Origin: Dehalococcoidia bacterium
GTDB lineage: Bacteria > Chloroflexota > Dehalococcoidia > Lucifugimonadales > Lucifugimonadaceae
Assembly: GCA_014239735.1 (NCBI GenBank)
Contig: JAAZYI010000010.1
Location: forward strand, 122,223-186,222
Reading direction: 5' to 3'
Length of the DNA: 64,000 bases
Shown: piece by piece, positions 28,459-38,714 of the stretch
How positions within the stretch are numbered: the stretch's first letter is position 1
Layout: each line of letters starts with the position of its first letter
Notes under the pieces: model-generated
The model's input: the letters and a program-made list of their open reading frames with translations, nothing else
Database searches by the model: none
What the model was told of the DNA's origin: nothing
Program-made: the position numbers and the translations under genes

Positions 28459-29778
28459 TTAGTTTATATATTCTTCTTCATTAGTTAAGCTTCTTAGGAG
28501 ATTTAGGTATTCCTTTTTCTTAAATTTAGGAGAGAAATTTTCTATAATTTGCTTAGATTTTTCTGCATTATTTTCTAATAAATCTATTATAGTATGAGCC
28601 ATCATTCTTCCCGACTCTAATATTGCCAAATTATAATCATATACAACCATATCTGCCGAATGATTAGAATTTCCAGAACATCCTCCTACATATGGGTGAA
28701 TGGATGGAATAAGGTTAGATATATCTCCCATATCTGTACTTCCTCCTGAATGCCCATCTAAAATTAATTCCTTTTCATCAAAATTATCGCTCAGATTTTT
28801 TTTATATATTTCTAAAAAATCATGATTATTATTAAGTGGCAAATATCCAGCGATAGTTGTTATTTTTACTTTTGCGCCTGTAGCCAATGCTCCAGCTTTA
28901 AGGCAATTATCGACTTTTTTATTTGCATCTAAAATCGAATCAATTGATGAACCTCTTATGAATGTCTCAATATTTACTTGATCTGGCACAGCACTAACCA
29001 CATTGCCTCCTTTAGTTATTATTGGATGGACTCTTATATGGTCTTCGTCTCTAAAAGTTTCTCTTTGAGAATTAATAGCTGATATAGCTATATTTGCAGC
29101 ATTTAGAGCATTAATTCCACTCTCAGGACTTGCACCTGCATGAGAAGCTATACCTTTGAATTCGATAAATTTTGCAACAAGTCCATTATCAGTGCCACCA
29201 TAAGAAAATTTAATTTTCCTAGGAGTTGTATGTGTCATCATTGCCATATCTATATCATCAAAAGCACCCAGTTTTATCATTTCTTGTTTACCTCCAAGAA
29301 ATTCAATATCCCCATTTTTCCTTAGTTCGTTTCTCCATTGGATTTCCACAAATTCTTCCGCTGGAACTGCAAAAAAAGTTATTTTTCCAGATAGATTATT
29401 AAGTATTTTTTCATCAGATAACCCAGTTAATACTGTTAACATATTACCTATTTGTACATGATGACCACAAGCATGAGCCATTCCGTTTTCTAAGTTTTCA
29501 TGAGGATGACCGGGAACAGGAAGTCCGTCTAATTCTCCTATAACAGCTATGTTTGGACCTGGGCTACCTGTATCTAAGGTAGTCCTCATTCCAGTAATTG
29601 CTATTCCTGATTGAATATCTTTCTGACCTAACTTTTCAAAGGCTTTAATTACTTTTTTTGCAGTATGAATCTCCTTGTATCCAGATTCTGCAAATTCTAA
29701 TATTTCCAAGGAGACTTCTCTAGGAATACCTTTTTTAGAATTAATATTCTTATTGCATAAATCCTTTAAATTCATCAC
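28459..29778 (-). CDS. M20 family amidohydrolase/peptidase
   Basis: GELDGLPVPGHP, HACGHHVQIG, ASHAGASPESGINALNA. Confidence 0.9.
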   Translation of the reverse strand: MMNLKDLCNKNINSKKGIPREVSLEILEFAESGYKEIHTAKKVIKAFEKLGQKDIQSGIAITGMRTTLDTGSPGPNIAVIGELDGLPVPGHPHENLENGMAHACGHHVQIGNMLTVLTGLSDEKILNNLSGKITFFAVPAEEFVEIQWRNELRKNGDIEFLGGKQEMIKLGAFDDIDMAMMTHTTPRKIKFSYGGTDNGLVAKFIEFKGIASHAGASPESGINALNAANIAISAINSQRETFRDEDHIRVHPIITKGGNVVSAVPDQVNIETFIRGSSIDSILDANKKVDNCLKAGALATGAKVKITTIAGYLPLNNNHDFLEIYKKNLSDNFDEKELILDGHSGGSTDMGDISNLIPSIHPYVGGCSGNSNHSADMVVYDYNLAILESGRMMAHTIIDLLENNAEKSKQIIENFSPKFKKKEYLNLLRSLTNEEEYIN

Positions 29779-29936
29779 TTATATTTTTAACAGATATTCA
29801 TAATTTACGAAATATTATGAAATCTAATTCAAGATTGATATAATCTAGAGGTTAATTAAATATATTTGGTATTATTTTCATTTCGATTTTCGAAAATAAA
29901 TCCAAAAATCCCAACGAATTTTATAAGGAGGGGATT

Positions 29937-31019
29937 ATGAGAAAAATTAAATATACATTATTGATCAGTGCTCTTTTTGCAATGACTGCTTTTTCATACG
30001 CTTGTGCAACTGAAGATTCTTCAGAAGCATCTAGTAGTGGTGGATCTAACACATTACAAGAAGTTCTTGATCGAGGAATGCTAAAGTGTGGTGTTAACGA
30101 CAACTTAGCTGGATTTGGAGTTGTAGCTGCAGATGGTTCTTTCAGTGGTTTTGATATAGATTTCTGTAAAGCAGTAGCCGCAGCAATACTAGGTGACTCA
30201 AGTAAAGTTGAGTACACACCTACTACCGCTTCAAATAGATTCGAAGCTTTAGGTTCTGGTGAGATTGATCTTTTGATCAGGAACACAACATGGACTGCAA
30301 GCAGAGACAGAGAATTGAAGCAGGATTTTACTGCTCCTACATTCTATGATGGTCAAGGTATGATGGTTTATGTAGACAGTGGATATAGTTCTATTGATGA
30401 CATGGAAGGCGCTACAATATGTGTTCTTCAAGGTACTACTACAGAATTGAATCTAGATGATAGGTTCACAGGTACTGGAATGTCTTACACTCCATTAACT
30501 TTTGAGACTAATGACCCATTGCAAGCAGCTTTCGAAGAAAAGCGATGTGATGGTTGGACAACAGATAAATCTGGTCTAGCTTCTAAGAGAGCTAGCTTCC
30601 CAGCATCAGCTGGTGGACCTGAAGCTCTTAAAGTGCTACCAGAGACACTATCTAAAGAACCTCTAGGTCCTTTGACCAGAGACAACGATAGTGAAATGTA
30701 TGATGTTGTTCAATGGGTTGTATTTGGAATGATGCAAGCTGAAGAAAGTGGAATTAATAGTTCTAATGTTTCTTCAATAGCTTCTAATCCTCCAAACCCA
30801 GGAGTTGCAAGATTGCTTGGAGCTTCTTTTGAAGGTGGAGAAGTTCAGGATTTCAGTTTTGGAATCCCTAAGGACTTCATGCAGAAAGTTATATCTCAAG
30901 TAGGTAACTATGGTGAAGTATATGATCGACACCTAGTTCCACTTGGATTAGAACGTGCCGGATCTCTTAACGCTATGTGGACTGAAGGCGGATTAATCTA
31001 CGCACCACCATTTAGATAG
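29937..31019 (+). CDS. aapJ: Amino acid ABC transporter substrate-binding protein (AapJ-like)
   Basis: Lipoprotein-type signal; LDRGMLKCGVNDNLAGFGVVAADGSFSGFDIDFCKAVAAAILGD; strong RBS ggagggg. Confidence 0.92.
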   Translation: MRKIKYTLLISALFAMTAFSYACATEDSSEASSSGGSNTLQEVLDRGMLKCGVNDNLAGFGVVAADGSFSGFDIDFCKAVAAAILGDSSKVEYTPTTASNRFEALGSGEIDLLIRNTTWTASRDRELKQDFTAPTFYDGQGMMVYVDSGYSSIDDMEGATICVLQGTTTELNLDDRFTGTGMSYTPLTFETNDPLQAAFEEKRCDGWTTDKSGLASKRASFPASAGGPEALKVLPETLSKEPLGPLTRDNDSEMYDVVQWVVFGMMQAEESGINSSNVSSIASNPPNPGVARLLGASFEGGEVQDFSFGIPKDFMQKVISQVGNYGEVYDRHLVPLGLERAGSLNAMWTEGGLIYAPPFR

Positions 31020-31036
31020 AATAGCTTTAAATTTAT

Positions 31037-31076
31037 ATAGTATGCCGGAGTGCAATTAGGCTCTCTGGCATACTAT
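31037..31076 (+). promoter_or_regulatory. Intercistronic hairpin between aapJ and aapQ
   Basis: ATAGTATGCC (31037-31046) / GGCATACTAT (31067-31076) perfect 10-bp stem. Confidence 0.75.
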
Positions 31077-31098
31077 TGTTTTATTCAGAAAGTAAATA

Positions 31099-32289
31099 GT
31101 GAGAAGCTTTGTAGAAAGTATTGCTCAATGGAGCAGATTTCAGAAAAACCGAAATTTAATTATTCAGTTTTTTTTCTTGATATTTACTGTTTTATTTGCA
31201 ATTTATTTTTTATCAGTAGCTTTTCAACTTGAATTGAGCCTATCTCATTTTAAGAGTAGGGCTGGATTTGGACTTAGTCATTTATTCTTAATTGATTACA
31301 CAAGTAATGATAGTAGGTGGGTAGCTTATTATGCTGGAGTAATTAACACCATAAGGGTATGTCTTGTAGCGATTTTACTAACAACTGTACTAGGAACAGT
31401 CATGGGGGTTGCAAGACTATCTAAAAACTTTCTTACTTCTAGGATTGCATGGGCTTATGTTGAAGTCTTAAGAAATACACCTCTCTTAATACAAATAATA
31501 TTTTGGCAGATAGTTTTTCTTCAATTACCACATATTTCTGAAGCAATAACTTTTGGTAATACATCTGCTATATCCAATAGAGGAATTTCACTTCCTGGGG
31601 TTTCTGATAACGGAAGCGCTCAAATGTGGTTTATTTTTTTGGGCATAATGGCAGCCGGATCTTTATTTTTAAGTTATTTTCTTAATAAAAGAGAAGATAA
31701 ATCTGGGGAATATCTATCTATAGCCGGATATAAATTAAGCGGTAATATTGTTGGAATTATTTTCTTCGCATTAATTGCAGTTGTTACCTATTTTGCGTTT
31801 GGAAAGCCTGTTAGCTTGGATATACCTTCAATTTCTCAAAATACCAAAGGGACTTGGATGCAATCAGGAGGGTTTGAATTAAGTCCTGAATTTGCAGCGA
31901 TACTTTTTGCTCTTGTTATTTACACTGGAACATTTATTACGGAGATAGTAAGAGGCAGTATTCAGTCTCTATCTAAAGGCCAAACTGAAGCTGCTCAAGC
32001 AATTGGATTAAGTAGATATCAATCTATGACTCTTGTTGTGCTTCCTCAGGCTTTAAGATCTATAATTCCTCCACTAACAAATCAGTTTTTAAACCTTACT
32101 AAGAATTCGAGTCTTGCAGTCGTTATTGCTTATCCAGACCTATTTATGGTTTCAAGAACGATTATGAACAACTCAGGGCATGCCTTGCCGGTGTTTTTCT
32201 TAATATTATTTACTTACTTATTTCTCAGCCTCTGTATTTCTTTAGTCATGAACCTGATTAATCGAAGAGTTACTAGGATAGGTACATGA
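31099..32289 (+). CDS. aapQ: Amino acid ABC transporter permease (AapQ-like)
   Basis: VEVLRNTPLLIQIIFWQ, EIVRGSIQSLSKGQTEAAQAIGLSRYQSMTLVVLPQALRSIIPPLTNQ; GTG start. Confidence 0.92.
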   Translation: MRSFVESIAQWSRFQKNRNLIIQFFFLIFTVLFAIYFLSVAFQLELSLSHFKSRAGFGLSHLFLIDYTSNDSRWVAYYAGVINTIRVCLVAILLTTVLGTVMGVARLSKNFLTSRIAWAYVEVLRNTPLLIQIIFWQIVFLQLPHISEAITFGNTSAISNRGISLPGVSDNGSAQMWFIFLGIMAAGSLFLSYFLNKREDKSGEYLSIAGYKLSGNIVGIIFFALIAVVTYFAFGKPVSLDIPSISQNTKGTWMQSGGFELSPEFAAILFALVIYTGTFITEIVRGSIQSLSKGQTEAAQAIGLSRYQSMTLVVLPQALRSIIPPLTNQFLNLTKNSSLAVVIAYPDLFMVSRTIMNNSGHALPVFFLILFTYLFLSLCISLVMNLINRRVTRIGT

Positions 32290-33488
32290 TGACTATGCCA
32301 AAAATTAACATTAATGAAATTAAAAATTGGACAATCAATAATTTTTTTGGCTCTAAACTTAATCTTTTATTAACTATATTCTCAACTTTATTTATTGTTT
32401 ATATAATATCGAGTTTTATATCTTTTCTCTCCAGTGCAGAATGGGAAGTGGTTGCATTAAATAAAAGATTACTTCTTTTAGGCAGATTGCCTGCAGAAGA
32501 TACATGGAGAGCTTGGCCTATTCTATGGTTATTTTCTTCTATTTTATGCTCCTCTATAGGGGCATGGGGTAATCCTAAAAAAAGCGAGCTGCTCTTCATA
32601 CTGTTGGCATTCTTGATGCCAGCTGCCATATTTTTCAGTATGTCATATATTGTTCATATTTCTATAACAATAATTATTGGAGTTGGTTCCTATTTTAGCT
32701 CAAGAATTATAAAGAAAATATCAGCTATAAAAGTGGTTATGTACTTGGACACACTCAAGAAAATTTTAATTTCTCTCTGGATTCTACTTATTCCTTTAGT
32801 GTTTATCGTATTGCTTATTGGAGGTGGCCCCAAACCTAATCTTTGGGGAGGATTCCTCTTGAATATTTTATTAGCGTCAGTGGCTGTTGTAGCAGGCTTC
32901 CCTTTAGGCATACTAATGGCAATTGGTAGATCTACGAAATTACCTGTTATAAAGACAGCATGTACTTTATATATAGAAACAATTAGAGGGGCTCCTTTAG
33001 TTGCTTGGCTCCTTTTAGCTTGGTTTGTTTTGCCAAAATTTCTACCTAATTTTTATGGTTTAAGTGAAATTAGCGTTGTAATTAGAGCAATGATTGTATT
33101 GTCATTTTTTGCAAGTGCTTATATTGCAGAAGTTATAAGGGGCGGTTTGCAGTCAATTCCAAAAGGACAATTGGAGGCCGCTGATGCTCTAAATTTGAGT
33201 TATTTCAACAAGATGAGAATTATAATTCTACCTCAAGCTATAAAAGTGGTTATTCCTGCAATTGTGAGTACTTTTATTGGAATATTTAAAGATACTTCTT
33301 TGGTATTTATATTAGCTCTAACTGATTTATTGCAAGTAGGAAGAATCATCCCAGAGCAAGATCCCAAATTTTTTGGAAAACAGATAGAAGCATTATTGGT
33401 TGTAGCATCTTTATTTTGGATTGTTTCGGTGGCCTTATCTAACTTAAGTTCAAAAATTGAAAAAAATCTTGGTATAGGAACAAGATAA
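32286..33488 (+). CDS. aapM: Amino acid ABC transporter permease (AapM-like)
   Basis: IETIRGAPLVAWLLLAWF, EVIRGGLQSIPKGQLEAADALNLSYFNKMRIIILPQAI. Confidence 0.92.
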   Translation: MMTMPKININEIKNWTINNFFGSKLNLLLTIFSTLFIVYIISSFISFLSSAEWEVVALNKRLLLLGRLPAEDTWRAWPILWLFSSILCSSIGAWGNPKKSELLFILLAFLMPAAIFFSMSYIVHISITIIIGVGSYFSSRIIKKISAIKVVMYLDTLKKILISLWILLIPLVFIVLLIGGGPKPNLWGGFLLNILLASVAVVAGFPLGILMAIGRSTKLPVIKTACTLYIETIRGAPLVAWLLLAWFVLPKFLPNFYGLSEISVVIRAMIVLSFFASAYIAEVIRGGLQSIPKGQLEAADALNLSYFNKMRIIILPQAIKVVIPAIVSTFIGIFKDTSLVFILALTDLLQVGRIIPEQDPKFFGKQIEALLVVASLFWIVSVALSNLSSKIEKNLGIGTR

Positions 33489-33512
33489 GTTATAAAGTAT
33501 TAGGAGATAGTT

Positions 33513-34259
33513 ATGAAGAAGAAAATAGGAAAAGAAATAATTTCTGCTGAGAATGTTGTAAAGAAATTTGGAGAGTTCGAAGCATTAAAAGGAATTACAG
33601 CAAAAATTTTTGAGAAAGAAGTGGTAGTTGTTCTTGGGCCTTCTGGATCTGGAAAATCAACTTTTATAAGAACAATAAACAGGCTTGAGCCACATAATTC
33701 AGGAAAAATAGTTGTTGATGGTGTTGAGATTAATGACGATGTTAAGAATTTGCAAAAAGTAAGATCCAATGTAGGAATGGTATTCCAGCAGTTTAATTTA
33801 TTTCCTCATCTATCTGTATTACGAAATATCACTTTAGCTCCTCAGAAAGTTAAGGGTTTAAGCAGGGTAGAAGCAAACGATGTTGCAATGTCTCTTCTTG
33901 AGAGAGTAGGTATTCCTGAGCAAGCTGAAAAATTTCCATCCCAATTATCTGGAGGGCAACAGCAGAGAGTAGCAATTGCTAGGGCATTGGCTATGCAGCC
34001 AAAAATTATGTTGTTTGATGAGCCCACTTCAGCATTAGATACTGAAATGATAAAAGAGGTTTTGGAGGTAATGACAGAACTTGCTGAATCAGGGATGACA
34101 ATGATTTGTGTAACTCATGAGATGGGGTTTGCAAGAAGTGTTGCTGATAGATTTTTATTTTTTGATGAAGGCTTGATTGTTGAAGAAGGAACTCCAGAGC
34201 ATTTCTTTAAGAATCCAAAAGAAGAGAGAACTAAGTTATTCCTAAGTCAAATTTTGTAG
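33513..34259 (+). CDS. aapP: Amino acid ABC transporter ATP-binding protein
   Basis: [46 protein letters not shown]. Confidence 0.96.
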   Translation: MKKKIGKEIISAENVVKKFGEFEALKGITAKIFEKEVVVVLGPSGSGKSTFIRTINRLEPHNSGKIVVDGVEINDDVKNLQKVRSNVGMVFQQFNLFPHLSVLRNITLAPQKVKGLSRVEANDVAMSLLERVGIPEQAEKFPSQLSGGQQQRVAIARALAMQPKIMLFDEPTSALDTEMIKEVLEVMTELAESGMTMICVTHEMGFARSVADRFLFFDEGLIVEEGTPEHFFKNPKEERTKLFLSQIL

Positions 34260-34311
34260 TCTAATTTACTATCGAGATTTATAATCTCAAATCTTATGAA
34301 GAGGTGAATTT

Positions 34312-35544
34312 ATTTTTAATCGTTTTGCAGACTTTATAGATCTAAATAGAAAATGGGCAGTATTTTTTGTTGTCTTCTTTTCAGGAGCTTTTACAATTGG
34401 AATGAATGTTTATTCTTTTGGGCTTTTTATTGAACCTTTGGAAGATCAATTTGGTTGGAACCGTGAGCAGATAAGCTTGGGTTATGCGATCAGTTTTGTG
34501 ACAAGTCTTATTGCCCCAATAATTGGGAGATTAGTAGACCTAAAAGGAAGTAAATTATTCTTGATTATCTCTCTTATATTTGTTGGCTTGGGTTTTATTT
34601 TAAGGCCTTTTATGACCAACCTAACCCATTGGATTTTATTAAATGCATTAGTTTTTGCAGGTTATCCAGGAACATTAATGATTACAGCAGGGGTTTTAAT
34701 TCAAGTTTGGTTTCCTGAATCAAGGGGAAGAATGATCGGAATAACTACAGCAGGTAATAATTTTGGAGGATTAATTTTCCCACCTATAACATTATTATTA
34801 ATAGCTAGCTTTGGATGGCAAAGTGCATATTTTGTGTATGGAGTAATAACTCTTTCTATGGCTTTTGTTGCAATTTTTTTATTAAAAAACAGCCCTGATA
34901 AGAAGAACGAGAATCAAGAATTAAAAAAAGAAACGACAGAAGGATTTAATTTTCAAGATGCTTTAAGATCTAAACAATTTTATACTCTTACTCTAGGTAT
35001 TACTTTTGCTTGTTTTACCTACAATGGGATTATGCCCCAGATGATTCCGCACCTTAATACAGAAGGCTTAACCATAGCAATGGCAACCTTTGCTATGACG
35101 TACATAGCAATTATGGGTATGGCTAGTAAATTTGTATTTGGAAGGTTAAGCGAAAAGGTCTCTTCTCTTTTATTGATGGGGATGTCAGTTGCAATTCAAG
35201 GATTAGCACTAGGAATAATATTTATCTCAAATGGTAATTTATTTGGCATTTGGATTGGAATAATTATTTTTGGAATGGGTTTTGGAGGCTTAGGGGCGTT
35301 AATTGTTTTAACTATTACTGAATGTTTTGGTCTGAAATCATTTAGTACTATTTATGGATTACTATCCTTTCTCGGAATATGGGCTACTTTTCTTGCTCCT
35401 TGGATGATGGGAAGGATTTTTGATGCAACTTCAACTTACAGAATAGGTCATGTAATTACTATAGGAATATTTGTCTTAGCTATAATATTTTTAGTAATTA
35501 CTAAATTATTAAACCGGGGTAAAAATTATTTATTAGATGAATGA
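34312..35544 (+). CDS. MFS transporter (start likely upstream of listed ORF)
   Basis: 12-TM pattern; frame is open upstream of 34402 to a possible ATT start at 34312 behind gaggtg, giving IFNRFADFIDLNRKWAVFFVVFFSGAFTIG before MNVYSFG. Confidence 0.85.
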   Translation: MFNRFADFIDLNRKWAVFFVVFFSGAFTIGMNVYSFGLFIEPLEDQFGWNREQISLGYAISFVTSLIAPIIGRLVDLKGSKLFLIISLIFVGLGFILRPFMTNLTHWILLNALVFAGYPGTLMITAGVLIQVWFPESRGRMIGITTAGNNFGGLIFPPITLLLIASFGWQSAYFVYGVITLSMAFVAIFLLKNSPDKKNENQELKKETTEGFNFQDALRSKQFYTLTLGITFACFTYNGIMPQMIPHLNTEGLTIAMATFAMTYIAIMGMASKFVFGRLSEKVSSLLLMGMSVAIQGLALGIIFISNGNLFGIWIGIIIFGMGFGGLGALIVLTITECFGLKSFSTIYGLLSFLGIWATFLAPWMMGRIFDATSTYRIGHVITIGIFVLAIIFLVITKLLNRGKNYLLDE

Positions 35545-35566
35545 AAAATTATTTTACTTTCCTAAT

Positions 35567-36127
35567 TTAAGGTAATTTTGAAAGCAAATTTCTACAATTT
35601 TCAATAGGATCCCAAGCCCCAATTACTTTTTCAGATACTTCGCTTGGACATAGAACTATCACATTTCCAAAAATTACGTAGCTAAGATATTTAGGGCGGT
35701 TTCTGCTTGTTCCAAATGGCCCAACGAATCTCCTATCCTTTATGCCTTCCTTCCATGTTGCATCAGCCTTTTTTATTATTGCATCTTCTCCTGTTGCTTC
35801 TTCAGCGAAAAAAACTCCAGAAGATTTTGCTATCTCATTAGAAGGATAAAATCTAAGTTCGTAAGAAAGCCTTTCAAAACTATCTTCCGCCCAAAATCCA
35901 TAGTAGGCACTTTCAGCATTATTTAATTCTGTTACGTTGTACTCTTTACTAAATTTAAATCCTATATTTTCAAAAGAATCCTTCGAAAAAATACTTGAAT
36001 TATAGCTTCCATCAAAAATATCTATATCAGAATTCTTATCGCTATCTCCTGAGCAAGAAATTAGCAATATAATAGAAAAAATTACTATAAAGAAATTATA
36101 TTTTCCTGAGTCTAACTTCATCATCAT
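35567..36127 (-). CDS. Small lipoprotein, family A paralog 1
   Basis: LLISCSG lipobox; YELRFYPSNEIAKSSGVFFAEEATG ... YLSYVIFGNVIVLCP. Confidence 0.75.
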   Translation of the reverse strand: MMMKLDSGKYNFFIVIFSIILLISCSGDSDKNSDIDIFDGSYNSSIFSKDSFENIGFKFSKEYNVTELNNAESAYYGFWAEDSFERLSYELRFYPSNEIAKSSGVFFAEEATGEDAIIKKADATWKEGIKDRRFVGPFGTSRNRPKYLSYVIFGNVIVLCPSEVSEKVIGAWDPIENCRNLLSKLP

Positions 36128-36575
36128 TTTTTATAATTCCTGTCACATTGACCGTGGCTAATAAACCTCTTTTTCCTACAATAAGTTTTAGAATTCTATC
36201 GTCTATTGAATTCAGCGTTGCACATGGTTGATTTTGTCCATTTATTTTAAGTTTTACGTCAGAACCAATTTCCATAATATATTCATCATTAATATCACTT
36301 AAGTCTCCAAATCCATGGATTAGAATATTTTCACCAAGACTTCCGGGGTGCACTTTATTTCCTATATTTTTATTAAGAAAATCAATAGTTTCTTGCGCAA
36401 CTATAGTTATTTGCCTATCAAGATTATTTTTTTTAGCATGAAAGTTTGTTTTTCCTGAATGATAATCATCTCTAACTCCATATTCATAAATTTCTACTGA
36501 ATCTTGAGATATTTTGGGTATACCCCCTTTTTTGCTAGAGTTAACAGAGATCACTTTTCCAATAATATTATTCAT
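36096..36575 (-). CDS. MOSC domain-containing protein
   Basis: VISVNSSKKGGIPK, VHPGSLGENILIHG, NQPCATLN pattern. Confidence 0.85.
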   Translation of the reverse strand: MNNIIGKVISVNSSKKGGIPKISQDSVEIYEYGVRDDYHSGKTNFHAKKNNLDRQITIVAQETIDFLNKNIGNKVHPGSLGENILIHGFGDLSDINDEYIMEIGSDVKLKINGQNQPCATLNSIDDRILKLIVGKRGLLATVNVTGIIKNDDEVRLRKI

Positions 36576-36739
36576 CCTATTTAAAATTTAACAAATAACT
36601 AATGATTAGTGAATTTAGAGCAGGCATGAGTATTAATTATTATTTATATATTAAGTGAAGATAGATTTAACAAATACTTAATATAATAAACAAATTTTGA
36701 AACACTGGTACATATAAATCATGTAAAGATTAACATTAA

Positions 36740-36794
36740 CCTGAGAGTTCTAATTGACCCAATCTCTCGATAACCTCTAATTAGTCCTCTCAGG
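36740..36794. promoter_or_regulatory. Large structured intergenic hairpin element
   Basis: CCTGAGAG (36740-36747)/CTCTCAGG (36787-36794) plus nested CTAATT (36750-36755)/AATTAG (36779-36784); internal CTCTC offers alternative pairing. Confidence 0.6.
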
Positions 36795-36851
36795 GTTTCA
36801 AAGTAAATTTATTTTTACGATATTGTTACACTTTTATAGGATAATAAAAAT

Positions 36852-37898
36852 ATGAAAAACAAATTATTTGCCTATATTTTAATTACTTTGTTCATTTTTG
36901 GATGCAATAATCAAGTTGATGGCAATGAATCTATGCTAGATGATTCTGATTTAATTTCAGTAGATATTGTAGAGCCAACTCCTATGTCCATTCAGAAAAA
37001 AAATTCTGGCGAAATGAAATATAATCATCCTAAAATTATTGAAGAAGTTGATAAAGTTGAGAATATAATTGATGGGATAAAAGACATTTCCTTGAATTCT
37101 AAAATTGAATTTTCAATTTTTCTAGAAGCTTTAGAGATTACAGGAATGGATCAAGAAATTATTTCTTTAGAAGAGATGACTCTTCTAGTTCCCTCAGATG
37201 AAGCCTTTAATACAAAATTTAAAAATGAAGATTTAAATAATTTAATTTCAGATAAAATTTTATTAACCAATATAATTAACTCACATCTCTTGCCTTATAA
37301 ATTCAAAGAAAAGAGCATGAAGAAATTCTCTCACCTAGACACGTTTTCAAAAAGTCTGGACATAGAGACTATTAATAAGAAAATCATAATAAATGAGAAC
37401 ATTAATATATTATCTTCAGATCATGAAGTAAGTAATGGTTTTTTTCATGTAATTAATTCGGTGATTATTCCTAAAGGAATTGAATCTGATGATCAGTCTT
37501 ATAATTCTTTAGAGGATAATGCAGAAAAAATTCCTATTTCTGAACTTATTGAAAAAGATTTATTAGTTGAAAGCTTAATTAAGGGGAGTAGTATATATAA
37601 TTTTAGCGCTGATTTTACGTTGAATATCCAATTTAATGAAGATGGAAATTATTCAGGAAAATTCCTCTGCAATCGAATCTTTGGTACCTACAATTTATCT
37701 GAAGAAGGATATTTAGTAATTAATCAAGGAGCTTCGACAAAGATGTTCTGTTTCCCTCCCAGTGATAATGTCGAATTAGATACTCAAGAAATTTGGGAAT
37801 TTATATTAAATGAAGATATTGAAATATTAGCATCTACTGAATACAGTAAGATTTATTTCAAATCTATAGATGGTTATTTATTATTGAAAGAAAATTAA
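36852..37898 (+). CDS. Lipoprotein with fasciclin domain and C-terminal META-like domain
   Basis: LFIFGCNN lipobox; TLLVPSDEAFNTKF ... NSHLLPYKF ... GFFHVINSVIIP; C-terminal beta-rich NFSADFTLNIQFNEDGNYSGKFLCNRIFGTYNLSEEG. Confidence 0.75.
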   Translation: MKNKLFAYILITLFIFGCNNQVDGNESMLDDSDLISVDIVEPTPMSIQKKNSGEMKYNHPKIIEEVDKVENIIDGIKDISLNSKIEFSIFLEALEITGMDQEIISLEEMTLLVPSDEAFNTKFKNEDLNNLISDKILLTNIINSHLLPYKFKEKSMKKFSHLDTFSKSLDIETINKKIIINENINILSSDHEVSNGFFHVINSVIIPKGIESDDQSYNSLEDNAEKIPISELIEKDLLVESLIKGSSIYNFSADFTLNIQFNEDGNYSGKFLCNRIFGTYNLSEEGYLVINQGASTKMFCFPPSDNVELDTQEIWEFILNEDIEILASTEYSKIYFKSIDGYLLLKEN

Positions 37899-38665
37899 TA
37901 CCACAAGAATCCAGTGAAATTAGTATCAAATGTTATATCTGAACCAAGAGCAATTCCTAATAAAATACTTAAAACTCCAAAAACTCCAATAATATAATTG
38001 CTTAATTTGTCAGAATTAGTAAATCGAAAAGGTAAAGCCAGAACCAAAGTCATTATTGACATCGATAGCATTGTTCCAATTGAAAAGAGAAGTAAAAAAA
38101 TAAAGCCCGTAAGTACACTTGGGGTAGTTGGTAGAATTACAAGCATAACCGCTGCACTTCCTGCCATTCCATGAATCAAGCCTATAAAAAAAGATTTTGG
38201 TCTGAAGAATGGAAATAATGATAGGAACGGATGATTTTCATCATGATGATCATTATTGCTGTTTTTATTATGTGAATGAGATCCATGCAGGTGTGTATGT
38301 TTTCCATCATGATCATGGGAATGCGTGTGAACTGAACCATTAAATAATTTCCAGAAAACTTGTATCCCTAGAAGGACTAGCATTATAGATACTCCAAACT
38401 CAAAATAAATTGATATGGATTCATATATATTCATTAAGCCTTCTTTAAGAATTAAAATTAAGGTGCCTAAAATTATTAAAGGAGTTGAATGCCCAAGCCC
38501 CCAAGAAACTCCAATCCATAATGATTTGAAGATATTTTTATAATCTTTTGCCATAGTGGAAACAGCAATTACATGATCTCCATCTGTGGAGTGAGAGAAC
38601 CCAAGGATTATTCCTAGTAATAATGCGGATATAATCCCAGAGAGTTGTATAATTTCGTGTTCCAT
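37895..38665 (-). CDS. Nickel/cobalt (UreH/HupE-like) transporter with His-rich loop
   Basis: GFSHSTDGDHVIAVSTM, WGLGHSTPLIILG, HTHSHDHDGKHTHLHGSHSHNK, GLIHGMAGSAAV. Confidence 0.85.
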   Translation of the reverse strand: MEHEIIQLSGIISALLLGIILGFSHSTDGDHVIAVSTMAKDYKNIFKSLWIGVSWGLGHSTPLIILGTLILILKEGLMNIYESISIYFEFGVSIMLVLLGIQVFWKLFNGSVHTHSHDHDGKHTHLHGSHSHNKNSNNDHHDENHPFLSLFPFFRPKSFFIGLIHGMAGSAAVMLVILPTTPSVLTGFIFLLLFSIGTMLSMSIMTLVLALPFRFTNSDKLSNYIIGVFGVLSILLGIALGSDITFDTNFTGFLWY

Positions 38666-38714
38666 AATACTTAAAAATTTTCTAATTTAATTATACAACG
38701 GATTAAAATTAATA

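Noticed and set aside
29921-30286. 121-aa minus-strand ORF antisense to aapJ
   Set aside because: Lies inside a well-supported substrate-binding protein gene; no recognisable family.
36740-36794. TPP riboswitch (CTGAGA...ACCC similarity)
   Set aside because: Only short motif resemblance; the remaining TPP core is absent and the gene context does not fit.
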